64,000 nucleotides of DNA from Prosapia bicincta (GCA_036971475.1 JBAIZL010000001.1:151511044-151575043), one strand, 5' to 3'; positions 1-10,142 are shown, counted from the first letter of the stretch. Made by a program: numbers and translations. Notes: a model not told the origin generated them from the letters alone.

Positions 1-818
1 CAGACGAAAACTACATTTACATAAATTCGAAAAGAATGCTATGTTGAGAATAGAGAATCGAAAATAAAGAGACTGGGGTGCATAATTCTACAATAATCTA
101 AAAAAGGGAGTAAACAAAAGTGAAACAAGATTATAAAGAGGTGTTACAAACTGTAAGTGCTTTTAAATTGTTCAGTTGTGTGATGTGATTTGCTTGTTTA
201 TATTTATATAGATTTAAGTGTAATATTTTGAAGATCATATTATTTATACCCATAAATAAGTGTTTATAAATCCATATCAAAATGGGGATTATTGAACAAA
301 TCAGATCTGTTAATAAATCCTAACCAGGTGCCATTGTAGAGTCAAACTATAGATGATCTTCAAGCTGGCTACTTTCATATAATTTAAACTCTGACCTCCT
401 GAATTTTTATGATATAAAGCCAGAAGAAGTAAGCTGGATAAAATAACTTTTAAAATATTTTGAACAATTCCTTACCATGATTTTTATCATTGGTATGAAG
501 TGTTTTATTTAAATCTTTAAACATGATTTCAAAGAAGTTACAACCTATTGAGGAAGATTTGAAAAATATAACAAGAATGCTGTGTTCTATATTTTAAAAC
601 TAGAATCTCTGAGCTTAAAAAAGAGTGACAAACAGTTTAAAGGGTGCTATTGTAGACAAAACTATGTAGACTAGCTACCTATAAAGCTTTTACTATCCAT
701 GAAAGAGTCTGTAAAATTGGGCAAAATTCTAGTTTTAAAAATGCCATGATTTTTCTTGCTTTCCATGTTGAGTAGCCTCTCCAAATAATTGAGGAAAATA
801 TATATTAATTATACTTAC
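1..818 (-). other. GABPB intron (partial), no recognised element
   Basis: This stretch lies downstream of the last visible GABPB exon on the minus strand and begins with a consensus GTAAGT donor at 818-813. I see no further ankyrin or C-terminal GABPB exon here, so the rest of the gene must lie beyond the left edge. Two weakly similar stretches around 310-380 and 640-700 share the phrase gtgcYattgtaga and may be old copies of a dispersed repeat. Confidence 0.5.
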
Positions 819-983
819 TTGTATCATATGGAAAATATCTAGTCTGTTGTTGTCAAATGCTATCTGATCAGGAGTTTTATCGAATTTGTTCATGAATGTA
901 GGGTCAGCTCCATTCTTTAGTAACAGCTTTACACATTCTTCGTGACCATTTTCTGCAGCCCAATGTAACGGTGTCATTCGAAG
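819..983 (-). CDS. GABPB: GABPB exon 4: third and fourth ankyrin repeats
   Basis: This 165-nt exon has exactly 55 codons and is phase 0 at both ends. It is bounded by a TTTACAG acceptor (985-986 on the plus strand) and a GTAAGT donor. It encodes an ankyrin repeat starting LRMTPLHWAAENGHEE and ending with the half-repeat NKFDKTPDQIAFDNN. The same arrangement follows the KDM residues in vertebrate GABPB (KDM-LKMTALHWA, then SKFDKSAFDIAL). GABPB does not bind DNA itself: it binds the ETS protein GABP-alpha through its ankyrin repeats in the nucleus and supplies transcriptional activation. The C-terminal activation and dimerisation region is not in the window. Family assignment is strong; the symbol rests on recognition of the conserved sequence, not a search. 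Confidence 0.9.
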
Positions 984-2119
984 CTGTAAAGAAACATATT
1001 TAAAATGTCTTAATAAGTAAATTATCATCACTTTTAAAACCAAATCTGAACATTTTATAAAAGGTTTTCCAATGGAAAAAGTTTTTACAATATATGAAAC
1101 AATAAAATACGTTCAGTGTATTCACAATAACAATTTTTTTTTGTAAGTTTATTCTTTTATTAGACATTTCTATATAATTAATGAATGTTTCTTTATATTT
1201 AATCAAGAACTTATGTCTTGAGTTTGGCTAATTATAACAATTTAGCACACGATGTGTGTCAGAATATACTTACAGACTGATAGTAAACCGCAGTTATCAA
1301 ATTTTAATAATAATGTTTACATCAATGACTATTACGTACTACAGACTAACTTTTTTGAATGATTATAGATAATTAAACCTAATTAACTTTTTGCCTCCCC
1401 CTGCTGGGCATAAATTGGCAATGGTGATATGTATTTTAGTTCCAACCATAAAGCAACATCCTTGGCACCATACTCCGAAACTGAGTATAACCTAGCTTTA
1501 TTTTTTTGGTGTTCCACTCCAAAACCATTATACTTTGTCACTTTTATAATATGGCGTGACATTTTGTGGGGTTTAAAGTAACCTTGTACAAAACTAAATT
1601 GTTTTCCAAAATTGGTGGTTCTGGTAAAAGCTATGTTTTTATATACAAGAGTTTTATACACACTGAGTTTTAAATGCCTATTTGCTGAATATATCATTCA
1701 TTTTGTTAAATGTTTTTAAAGGTTAATAGTGTTGAAGTTTGTTTTAAAGTCTTTCTTTGGTGAATTTATTTTAATTTTTGTTTCATTTTTTGAAAGTTTT
1801 GTGGTTTAAAATTAACTTTTAATTCACAATGGATAAAGCCAATGTTATAAGAATTATACAGCTATTGGAGGAAGAAGAAGGTAAGTTATCGTTTATCTGA
1901 TGCTTTGGGAACTAATTCAAATGATTTTATTGGTGAATTTTTGCAATTTAGAAATGATGAGTCTGTAATTGAAGTAGAGGGACAATGACAATAGTAATGA
2001 CTATAATCAAGACCAGTAACAAAAAAAGATTTCTTTAAACTGTTTTTCTCATGTGAACTTCTTTAACAAATTGTTTAACAAAACTAATAGATACACAAAG
2101 TTTATTGTAATATTACAAT
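984..2119. other. GABPB intron 3, right part; possible coding relics
   Basis: This is mostly AT-rich intronic sequence. A minus-strand open stretch at 1383-1697 (104 codons, no recognised domain) and a plus-strand stretch at about 1829-1988 look faintly protein-like. The latter starts MDKANVIRIIQLLEEEE, hits a stop, and resumes in another frame as NDFIGEFLQFRNDESVIEV. That acidic start resembles the N-termini of domesticated or decayed transposases, but I cannot assign a family. Nothing else is supported. Confidence 0.25.
1829..1988 (+). pseudogene. possible transposase N-terminus relic (unidentified)
   Basis: An ATG at 1829 opens MDKANVIRIIQLLEEEE, followed by an in-frame stop. A second frame carries ALGTNSNDFIGEFLQF and ends at a stop near 1988. 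Two short coding-like segments in different frames next to each other suggest a decayed gene start. The acidic leader is reminiscent of piggyBac-like proteins, but no catalytic domain is present to confirm this. Confidence 0.22.
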
Positions 2120-2427
2120 ATGAAATTATTATTATTACTTGTAAATTATTTTTTCTACCACTAATTTACCTTATGTGATTAGGTACCTTTCGATCACTTG
2201 ACCATTGTCGAATCACTGATTATTTTTCTCTATTTTTCTGATGTGAATGTTCGGTCCGTGATGTTGGTATTTGTTGACGTCATACATATTTCTTCTAGAG
2301 CCTTGTGTATAATGTCGTGTATAATCAGTGATTCGACAATGGTCATGTGACCGAAAGGTGCCTCATCACAAGATAAATTATTGCACTTAGTATTGGATAA
2401 AAGTATTTACAATAGTAATATATCAAC

Positions 2428-2430
<3 letters not shown>
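2120..2430. repeat. foldback element with ~100-bp loop
   Basis: Two inverted arms (about 2120-2222 and 2322-2430) surround a spacer of about 100 bp. The inner arms match closely: CACTTGACCATTGTCGAAT on the left answers ATTCGACAATGGTCATGTG on the right. The right arm continues as ACCGAAAGGTGCCTCATCA and then an aacttc(AT)n tail. The same tail family forms the big palindrome at 6843-7014, so these are copies of one foldback repeat. Confidence 0.75.

Positions 2431-2476
<46 letters not shown>
2431..2476. repeat. (AT)n microsatellite
   Basis: An uninterrupted AT run that begins immediately after the aacttc end of the foldback repeat. The same junction recurs at 7011-7015, which implies the AT run is part of, or seeded by, the element's terminus. 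Confidence 0.95.
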
Positions 2477-2478
<2 letters not shown>

Positions 2479-2541
2479 CTTCTTACCATTTCATCATGAG
2501 AGTAGAAAATTATTATTTTTGCTTCTCAACACAGTAATTGT

Positions 2542-3302
2542 ATATTCATAAAAATATACGGAAAACCAACAACCACAGATATGGTCATACATAATACATC
2601 TAATTATCCCACACAACACAAACACGCTGCATTTAATCATATGTTACACCACCTAATAAAGATACCAATGCTACAGAAAGACTACGACGAAGAACTTAAT
2701 ACCATAAAATACATCGCTCAACAAAACGGCTACCAACACACACTCAGGAAAATAAAACATAGACACCATCAAACACCCACACAAACACACCACACAAAAA
2801 ACAAAAAATACATATCCCTCACTTACCACAATAAAAACACACACAAAATAGCCTCCACATTCAAAAAACTCCATTACTAAATATCCTACAAAACAACAAA
2901 CACTCTAAGAAAACATATACAATCTTTTCAAAAAGAAACTGACATATACAAACTCTCAGGTATTTACAAATTAACTTGCAACGATTGTCCCAACTATTAT
3001 ATCGGTCAAACCGGCAGGTCATTCTATACACGCTTCGATGAACACATTACCCAAACAAAACAAACAAACCCTAAATCCAGCTACGCAAAACACCTAAATA
3101 CCACCCAACACACACATACCGACATACACACTAATTTAAATATTCTACAAACATTAAAACAGAGTAAAAAAAACTAACAACCTTAGAAAAATATGAAATC
3201 TACAAACACTACGCAACAGACAGGAAAAATATATTAAACAACCACACACACTTTGAAGCCAATAGTCTTTTCCGATACATCACACAAAACGCCGACACCT
3301 AA
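2542..3302 (+). pseudogene. Penelope-like element: RT tail and GIY-YIG endonuclease, broken
   Basis: This is the 3' part of a Penelope-like retroelement ORF. It starts in the end of the reverse transcriptase (KIYGKPTTTD, then the conserved HKHAAFNHM-type motif near 2608-2640). It continues into a GIY-YIG nuclease domain: GIYKLTCNDC, then YYIGQTGRSFYTRF, then a downstream EH, around 2962-3045. There is an in-frame TAA at 2878-2880. A frameshift lies in the A8 run at 3166-3173, after which the tail LEKYEIYKHYA continues to a stop at 3300-3302. The catalytic RT core is missing (5' truncation). The tail downstream (3335-3415) matches the arms of the 27.8-kb element. It lies inside GABPB intron 3, antisense to the gene. 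Confidence 0.85.
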
Positions 3303-3334
3303 CCCACTGTCTTAAATCCAACCCTGTCATACCG

Positions 3335-3420
3335 TTTGTATACGCTTCGTAAAAGGAACAACTGTTTTGAAACACATCAGCAAGTAAGCAATTACGTATT
3401 CACATAGTTAAGTAGTTTAA
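3335..3420 (+). repeat. PLE 3' terminal sequence, family shared with 27.8 kb
   Basis: The stretch from cttcgtaaaaggaacaactg through tagttaagtagttt closely matches both arms of the inverted pair at 27783-27860 and 28008-28084. It directly follows the PLE stop codon, so it is the element's 3' end rather than host sequence. Confidence 0.7.
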
Positions 3421-3684
3421 AATTAGGTTAGCACATATGCATTGCAAGTATTGGAGTAGATGTGGCTTCTAGTAAGCAGTTTCATACCCCAAGTTCTGAG
3501 TGCTGTGCCAAATAAAAATTCTCAATGTTAGAGTGCAAAGAGTGATCTGATTTAACTATTCTCAGACAAAATATAATGTAGATATATCAAAATAATAATT
3601 ATTTGCAAAGTAAACTGGCAAAACTATGCCGTGTTCTCTTACACGAGTCTAACAAAGGTTAGTCCTAGTAGAGTTTAAAGCTTA

Positions 3685-3885
3685 TTAAGACTTTTAGACT
3701 AGATAGGAGACTGACAGATTTACTTTAAAATCTTTAAATCTATAATTGTAAAATAGACTAAAATGAACACTAAAATACTAAATATTATTATTTTAGCATT
3801 AATGTTTGTCTATTTTAAAATTACAGTCTGAACTATTACCTAAGTTAAGCTTGCCAATCATCTATCTAGTCCAAAAATCTCAAAA
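3685..3885. repeat. foldback repeat with ~90-bp arms
   Basis: The left arm runs from ttaagacttttagactagata and the right arm ends tatctagtccaaaaatctcaa; they are near reverse complements. The inner parts also pair: taattgtaaaatagac on the left and gtctattttaaaatta on the right. The outer motif gactagataggagactgaca resembles the end of the PLE terminal repeat at 6487-6657, suggesting a related, older, non-autonomous copy. Confidence 0.65.
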
Positions 3886-5330
3886 CCTTCATTTTGTAAA
3901 AATTTCCTAAAATTATAACAAAAGTGTGTCAAATACATTTGTAAAATGCATAAGAACTAGTATATTGGAAAGGGCAAGGCTCCATGGCACACAGTTTGAC
4001 ATGTTTACACTCCAACGAACTTTACAGCCCATTTTAGGCAACCATCTTTGGCAAAGAGCTTCTAAAACTATCTAGAGATAAAGTGGGTTAGAAGGTATGG
4101 CAAATTGCTGGAAGCAGCAAGTCAACATATAGAGGTTATGTTAAGCATGAAGGGAGATCAGTGTATGTAATGTAGTGAACAGAGTAAAAGGTTTAGTGGC
4201 AATACTTGTTTACGTATAAATAGACTATTAGCAATCTCAGTAATTATTAGACCTAATTAACCCTTTGATTAGCATTCAAGTACCAGTACATGAGATCATG
4301 CAACAAACAGGAGGAGCATTCCCAAATATGTGCATTCTACAATTTCTCTCAGATTAGCATTGCTGTAGATTTACGATTTTCCCCCTTTGTATTGTGCTGA
4401 ATTCTAAATTAAATATTTGCAACTATCTGGACAATAAATACTACACACAGAGTACCTACCATTCTTTTGTGTCCAAAGTCTATGGGTTTTCCCATGTATT
4501 TACAGATAGTTTTGCAGTGTGTGAGGTATTTTACAATGAATAGGCGATTGATTAGTAAAGAAATTCTTTTATGTTTATAGTCTATCGTTTTTTCCACGTG
4601 TTTACAGATAGTTTCAAAGTGTGTGCGATATTTTACAATTAATAGGTATTTGACAAAAAAAAGATTAACAAACAATTTAGCTAAGAAATTGTCAGTACGT
4701 GTAAGGTAAAGTTTGGTTAACATTAAAAAACAAGTAAATAAAAAAATGTCTTTAAATATTACTATAATTTAAAAATTAGAGAAAAATAAAGAAAAAAGAA
4801 AAAATGTAAACAACTTTCAAAAATATGTTGCTCCCAGGGGTAATATCAGGGCAAGTACAAAGGGTTAAACACTGTTAAGAAAATTTTATAAATATTAGGT
4901 GTGTGAATAATAGTAGTTCAGTAAGTGTCTGAATCAATAAATAGTAACTTAGTCTGAAACTACGCTATAATTTATTGAATTTATAAAAATATTACAACGG
5001 ATGTATAAAAGTGGGATAGGTAGTTATTTAGCAAAGTAAAATGGCTAACAAATGTGTGAAAAGTGAACTCAAAATAGTAAACTTGAAAACGAAACTCAAA
5101 GTGCGGGAACTGTGAACTAGTAATAGTTAGGGGCATCTAAACACGATTTGCAGCAGCAATGAATTGGGTAACATACTAGAAAATCTAAAGAATGACCTGA
5201 TGTAGTTCATGTAGCTGATGAATATAATAATTGTGAAGTTAACATTGTATCATATTCTAAAGGTGCTAGGATTCTAGGAAACCTGCCTTTTTTAAAGTGG
5301 ATACCATATATGTGTATTTGATATAAATAA
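3886..5330. other. GABPB intron 3, no gene; short direct duplication
   Basis: Two direct copies about 102 bp apart (from about 4480 and 4582) share tttacagatagttt and gatattttacaat-type phrases. They give a duplicated pattern in the reverse frame (THFETICKHV and THCKTICKYM). No domain is recognisable and I treat it as a simple duplication. The rest is AT-rich intron. Confidence 0.5.
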
Positions 5331-5402
5331 ATACAACACATTACAATACAATACATATTGTATTGTACAATACAATATATATTAAATAATTACAATACAT
5401 AT
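5331..5402. repeat. ACAAT-rich low-complexity palindrome
   Basis: A short-period tract of caatac/tattg words. It includes the self-complementary 20-mer attgtattgtacaatacaat around 5358-5377. Confidence 0.7.
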
Positions 5403-5806
5403 CTGTTCATTGAAATCTTTTATTTTAAACCACCTTGTTTCATCTTTAAATGCAAAGAATACTTTTTTGTAATCCAACAATTTCTTAAAATTGCATTAGG
5501 AAAACTAAAGCAGTACTGAGAAATGTAGGACTTTTCTAAGTAATAGAAAGCTAAGTCATAAGAAAACAAATATTTTAAAATTATCCCATAAGTAAAAATA
5601 TACAAGATAATCTGTTTATCATTATTTGACTTATATATCATTATATTTGACTATATTCAAGTACGAAACAAATTAATTGTTAAATAAAACTTTATTGACA
5701 ACAAAAACTAGTGTCAATAAATAGGTACTACAAAATTTTATAAACTAAATAAGCTCCCTTTAGAAATTAATTGATCATTGATTTTTAAAAAAATTGTTTT
5801 TTTTAC

Positions 5807-6004
5807 CATATCTTTACAATCAACATCAGCCCCGAACTCTATTAACATCTTGAGGATCTCGAAGTGACCCTCTTGAGCTGCAACATGTAAGGGCGTTCTC
5901 TCGACTTTGTTCCTTGCATCTCTTGAAATCCCTGCTCTTAATAACACTTCCACTGTATCTAAATGGTTATACTGAGCTGCCCAGTGTAAGGGACTTGTAC
6001 CTAG
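5807..6004 (-). CDS. GABPB: GABPB exon 3: first and second ankyrin repeats
   Basis: A 198-nt, 66-codon, phase-0 exon between a TTTTTTACAG acceptor and a GTAAAA donor. It encodes two ankyrin repeats: [20 protein letters not shown], then [20 protein letters not shown], ending GADVDCKDM. The residues LGTSPLHxAAQYxHxxTxEVLLRAGxSRDARxKV are a close fit to vertebrate GABPB at the same position. The exon joins in frame to exon 2 (ending TTDW) and exon 4 (starting LRM), reproducing the family order without gaps. The donor GTAAAA is weaker than the others. Confidence 0.93.
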
Positions 6005-6342
6005 CTGTAAAAAATAAAAAATATCTGAGAAAATTAAACTGCCTTTCAACAATGTCCTAACATCAATCTTTTGTTATTCATTGTGGTTATGTTTCACATA
6101 AAACATGTTAACATTAATTACAGCTGTACTGTACACTTATAATGCAGTATATATTTGTTTACTTACGTTTTCCTTCAATCCGAAAACAAAAATATACACG
6201 CTCACACACAGACTCTCTTCATCGTTAAACACTATTAACTAAATTTTTAATCAACTCGTTTTAAACAAGTAATCCTCAAAACACTGTTAATTTCAATTTT
6301 AAAAAGCTGTTATTTTACTTAGTTCATTACACGGTTCTTTAC

Positions 6343-6344
<2 letters not shown>

Positions 6345-6389
<45 letters not shown>

Positions 6390-6400
6390 TATATATTTAC

Positions 6401-6459
<59 letters not shown>
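6345..6459. repeat. (AT)n microsatellites at the edge of a PLE terminal repeat
   Basis: Two AT runs (6345-6386 and 6413-6459) are separated by a short acattatatatttac unit. They abut terminal-repeat copy A. Confidence 0.9.
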
Positions 6460-6462
<3 letters not shown>

Positions 6463-6654
6463 CTCTACACAATCTGTGATTACAATTATTTTATTTCATT
6501 CTCTCATATTTCTTTTTGTGTTTTCTCTTCGATTGACAAAGACCACTGTGTGGTTGAAATATATCATTGTTTAAGTGCTTTTATGTGTTTCTATTTCAAG
6601 ACTACAGTGTGGACTCTTACCAAGGTAAGTCTGTCAGTCTCCTAGTCCAAAAAA

Positions 6655-6657
<3 letters not shown>
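6460..6657 (+). repeat. PLE terminal repeat, copy A
   Basis: About 198 bp from agactctacacaatctgtga to ccaaaaaatct. It is inverted relative to copy B (7052-7250), and its 3' 170 bp match both arms at 8669-9022. The motif ggactcttaccaaggtaag folds on itself (cttacc/ggtaag) inside a ggact/agtcc outer stem. Open frames through this copy and its AT flanks are not genes. Confidence 0.8.
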
Positions 6658-6716
<59 letters not shown>

Positions 6717-6735
6717 GGTTTACACAGTTCTTTAC

Positions 6736-6794
<59 letters not shown>
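6655..6794. repeat. (AT)n runs flanking copy A
   Basis: AT runs at 6655-6713 and 6737-6794. They are separated by a partial repeat of the acagttctttacatt phrase seen at 6331-6345, so this interval looks duplicated together with its microsatellite. Confidence 0.9.
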
Positions 6795-6796
<2 letters not shown>

Positions 6797-6842
6797 TTGA
6801 TATTTAACGTTATCCATTGTTTTTCCGTTGCACTGACTTTAT

Positions 6843-7011
6843 GAAGTTAATATATTACTACGTAAGTAATTTTATCCACCATTAAGTGCAATAATTTTAC
6901 CTTGAGTGATGAGGCACCTTTCGGTCAATTGACCGAAAGGTGCCTCATCACACAAGGTAAAATTATTGCACTTAATGGTGGATAAAATTACTTACATAGT
7001 AATATATTAAC

Positions 7012-7014
<3 letters not shown>
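6843..7014. repeat. 172-bp spacerless palindrome
   Basis: The two 86-bp halves are reverse complements with two mismatches and no spacer, by hand comparison. The centre is tcggtcaattgaccga (6921-6936). Both ends read gaagtt/aacttc. Each half is a copy of the foldback family seen once at 2341-2430. It lies in GABPB intron 2. Confidence 0.93.

Positions 7015-7051
<37 letters not shown>
7015..7051. repeat. (AT)n microsatellite
   Basis: An AT run joining the palindrome to terminal-repeat copy B. Confidence 0.9.
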
Positions 7052-7054
<3 letters not shown>

Positions 7055-7250
7055 TTTTTGAACTAGGAGACTGACAGACTTACCTTAGTAAGAGTCCACA
7101 CTGTAGTCTTGAGATAGAAACACATAAAAGCACTTAAACAATGATATATTTCAACCACACAGTAGTCTCTGTCAATCAAAGAGAAAACACAAAAAGAAAT
7201 ATGGGAGAAATAAAATAAATATAAATTGTAATCACAGATTGTGTAGAGTA
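7052..7250 (-). repeat. PLE terminal repeat, copy B
   Basis: Reverse-complement counterpart of copy A and in the same orientation as the left arm at 8669-8840. It and that arm therefore form direct repeats on either side of the PLE ORF (7408-8692). This is the usual pseudo-LTR arrangement of Penelope elements. Confidence 0.8.
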
Positions 7251-7407
7251 GAAATCAGATGTCACAGATGCACAGATTAAAGATATATATATATATATAT
7301 ATATTGTTTCCATGAGCATATGAGTGATTATAGTTTATATAAGTCTGTCAGGGGAAAAGAGATTGGAGACGTCTAAGGCTATTAGGGGGGGGGAAATATG
7401 AATGGAT

Positions 7408-8692
7408 TTATCTGATGTTGAGGTTAGGGGATTCTCTAGACTTGGTATACCACTGGTATGATAGTTCCCATCTTCTCAGTTCTGAGGGATTGCAATCAGG
7501 AGGGAGTGATTTAATTATTTTTGTGGTATAGCAGTCATCAAAAGTTGTGATGTTGTGACTCGCAGCATGACGAGCTGTTGGTCTATCCATATTCATATTT
7601 TTAACATTATGTCTGTGACCATTCATTCTGATATTCAGACCATCCGTGGTCAGGCCTATGTACTGTGCTGAGCAAAGTTTACATTGTAGGTGGTATATGA
7701 CATTTTTCGATGTACAATTATGATGACCCTGTATTTTGAAGACCATTTTTGTTGTTTGGCTATTGAAACTATTTGCTGAGGGGTGTATTGGACACGTCTT
7801 GCATCTAGGTCTATTGCATGGGAAGGAGCCATGAGGAAGTTTGTGTGGTTTCTCTGCATCAGGGTCTGGTAGTTTAGGATGTACTAGGATGTTTTTCAAG
7901 TTGGGAGGTTGCTTGTACCAAATTTGCAGTGGATCAGTGAAAAGATTTTTGGTGTGGATGGAAGCTTGAAGAATTTTGAAGCCATCTCTCAATATCTTGT
8001 TGAGTTTATGTAGACCAGGATGGTAGTCTGTTATTAAAGACAGTTTATTTTGTTCTGTTTGTGGTTTATGGTGAACCGAGGATTGTGCTGAATGAATTTG
8101 GTTTTCAATGAGTCTTTTTGGGTATCCTCTTCTCTGGAAGGCTGTTGATATCTTTCTATTAAAATCTTCCAATTCCCTATCATTCGAACAGATTCTCTTA
8201 CCCCTGATTGCTCGACTGTATGGAATGGATCGTTTATTGGGTGGTTGCTGTCGTAATGGAGATATTGTAGGTGGTTTGTCGGTTTGATGTGAATTCCTGT
8301 GTTGATATTTCCATTCTGGAGTTGTACCTCTACATCCAAAAAGGTGATGGCTGATGTAGATTTCTCCCAGGTAAATTGAAGTGTGGAGAATTGTGTCAGG
8401 CTGTCTAAAAATGCCTCAAGTGTTGAAGCACCCTGTGTCCAAATTAGGAAGATGTCATCTATATATCTATACCAACATAATGGCTGGTGTGTTTGTGTCT
8501 TTAGAAAACTTTCTTCCAACCATCCCATGTACAGATTTGCGTACGATGGTGCCATTCTGGTGCCCATTGCTGTTCCCTTTAATTGAAGGTAGTTCCTTCT
8601 CTCAAACTGAAAGTTGTTCTTCTCGAGGATGAACCTGGTCAGGTTCACAAGAAAAGGTGTAGTGGGATAGATTTTTTGGACTAGGACACTGA
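7408..8692 (-). pseudogene. Penelope-like element ORF: partial RT plus GIY-YIG endonuclease
   Basis: The minus-strand reading begins in the middle of a reverse transcriptase. It carries YPTTPFLVNLTRFIL, then QLKGTAMGTRMAPSYANLYM, the catalytic box RYIDDIFLIW and the FLDVEV motif, which together are diagnostic of Penelope-like RTs. A one-base frameshift near 8220 breaks the frame in the PYSRAIR motif. The second frame then runs through ICSNDRELEDFNRK to a GIY-YIG domain (VIYHLQCKLCSAQYIG, then IRMNGHR) and ends at a stop at 7408-7410. RT motif A, with the first catalytic Asp, is absent: the ORF fuses directly to a terminal repeat at 8669-8692 (QGKSVSVLVQKIYP). It is therefore a 5'-truncated, non-functional copy. 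It is flanked by direct terminal repeats (8669-8840 and 7052-7250) inside GABPB intron 2, on the same strand as the gene. Confidence 0.9.
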
Positions 8693-9022
8693 CAGACTTA
8701 CCTTGGTAAGAGTCCACTCTGTAGTCTTGAAATAGAAACACATAAGAGCACTTAACCAATGATATATTTCAACCACACAGTGGTCTTTGTCAATCAAAGA
8801 GAAAACAAAAAGAAATATGAGAGAATGAAATAAAATAAAAAGCAAAACATTTTTATTTTATTTCATTCTCTCATATTTCTTTTTGTTTTCTCTTTGATTG
8901 ACAAAGACTACCGTGTGGTTGAAATATATCATTCGTTAAGTGCTTTTATGTGTTCCTATTTCAAGACTACAGAGTGGACTCTTACCAAGGTAACTCTGTC
9001 AGTCTCCTATTCCAAAAAATCT
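8669..9022. repeat. head-to-head pair of PLE terminal repeats
   Basis: Arms 8669-8840 and 8851-9022, 172 nt each, are reverse complements with scattered mismatches around the 10-bp spacer agcaaaacat. Each arm matches copies A and B. An inverted, truncated extra terminal repeat upstream of the ORF is a known Penelope arrangement. Confidence 0.9.
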
Positions 9023-9040
9023 AAATAATCTAGAATGATC

Positions 9041-9216
9041 ATTCTAGTTTGTAACTTCTTGTGTGCTAGATTGTATTTTGTAACAAGACCCTCTGATGAT
9101 GATGACATGGTCACCGAAATGTACATAAGGGTTTAATTTTAAGTAACTTGTTTTATTTGTTATTTTTGATTATTTTTGTGGTATTAGGGTTCTTTTCAAT
9201 ATTTTTATTGTAATAT
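9041..9216 (+). repeat. dispersed repeat with hammerhead-like core, copy 1
   Basis: This runs from ctagtttgtaacttcttg to atatttttattgtaatat. It is highly similar to both arms of the inverted pair at 35967-36341. It carries the hammerhead-like motif annotated separately. Confidence 0.85.
9086..9134 (+). ncRNA. hammerhead-ribozyme-like motif
   Basis: Core box CTGATGA at 9093-9099 and GAAA at 9116-9119. Stem I is ACCCT (9088-9092) with AGGGT (9128-9132). Stem II is a GATGAC-ATG-GTCACC hairpin with one A-C mismatch. Stem III is the self-complementary ATGTACAT, followed by TA at 9126-9127 as the cleavable UH. One extra T separates CTGATGA from stem II, a deviation from the strict consensus. Hammerhead motifs with very short stem III are known from Penelope-like elements. 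Activity here is an inference. Confidence 0.5.
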
Positions 9217-9221
9217 ATATA

Positions 9222-9501
9222 TGGTAATAGTGTTTCTTCCAGCTTTCGATTAAATTTTAATAACCCTTCTAGAGTGAGATCAATTTCAGTAATCGTTGCC
9301 GCTAACTGTTTCACTAAACCTAGAATTTCACTGTCAGATTTAATGTCAACTTCGGCATACATTTGTTACAATTTCTCCGTCTTTGTTACCCGAGATAGGC
9401 ACAGGTTCGGTAATTAGTTCTTCCAGCTCTTTTTTGGGATACTTGTGATGAGGTATTTCAATTATTTTAGATAAACATTTTCCTTTGCTATTAATCAACA
9501 T
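9222..9501 (-). pseudogene. unidentified coding relic
   Basis: Read on the minus strand, an ATG at 9501 opens KCLSKIIEIPHHKYPKKELE and continues as ELITEPVPISGNKDGEIVTN before a stop. A different frame starting at 9362 carries EILGLVKQLAATITEIDLTL and GLLKFNRKLEETLL. The two segments abut with a frame change, have balanced acidic, basic and leucine content, and the second looks like an amphipathic helix. It is cut off at about 9222 by the hammerhead-bearing repeat. I do not recognise the protein. It could be a processed pseudogene fragment or a nested exon on the GABPB strand. Confidence 0.35.
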
Positions 9502-10142
9502 TTTTAACAACACTAGATTCAGTAATTATTAGAAACAGACTATGAACCCTTTTATAGTAAACCTAATTAATCTATGTTAAAATCTAAGGGTAAAAAACTA
9601 ATCTACCAACTACTAATATAGTATCTAACTACTATTTTGATCAAAACTATTTCATAATGTTAATGGGAGATTATATCTATTTTTATTTCATCTAGCCTTT
9701 CTTTTAAGTCATTTTCTTAATGTTTTCCAATTAAAAATGTTGAATGTGTATATATTATTTTCTAGTCTGGCTTGAACCCCATAAATCTCCCACTTTTAAC
9801 AATTTTGGATAAGCTTACAAAACAACAAAATTTTTATAGCAACTTCTTTTAAAACACTTAATTTCTTGTTCTAGGACATACAATTTGGCATAGGACATTA
9901 TATTTCTTCTTCCACTTATGTGACCAAATTTCCTCAGAAACATGTCATACTAAGAGCAAAAAAAAATATCAATTATATTTGGCCACTCTAATAGAAAGGT
10001 CTACTTTGGAACATACACACTCTGTTATGTATTTGTTTTCAACAGGATAGTTACCATAATGTTAATAACATATTGTTTAGGGATAATGTTTTGAATAAAC
10101 TGCCTAAAGATGAATTAGATAAAAAAATCTAATGTTACATAC
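9502..10142 (-). other. GABPB intron 2, right end
   Basis: AT-rich intron with no recognised element. It begins with the GTATGT donor of exon 2 at 10142-10137. Confidence 0.6.

Noticed and set aside
2671..2874. Minus-strand Val/Phe/Cys-rich frame
   Set aside because: Antisense shadow of the PLE RT tail.
6567..6800. Open frame of alternating Ile-Tyr
   Set aside because: It runs through (AT)n and a PLE terminal repeat; not a gene.
8381..8632. Plus-strand frames of 67-83 codons
   Set aside because: Antisense shadows of the PLE reverse transcriptase.
8669..9022. Hammerhead in the PLE terminal repeat (CTGACAGA next to a cttacc/ggtaag hairpin)
   Set aside because: No GAAA box follows the hairpin, so only a structured stem is supported.
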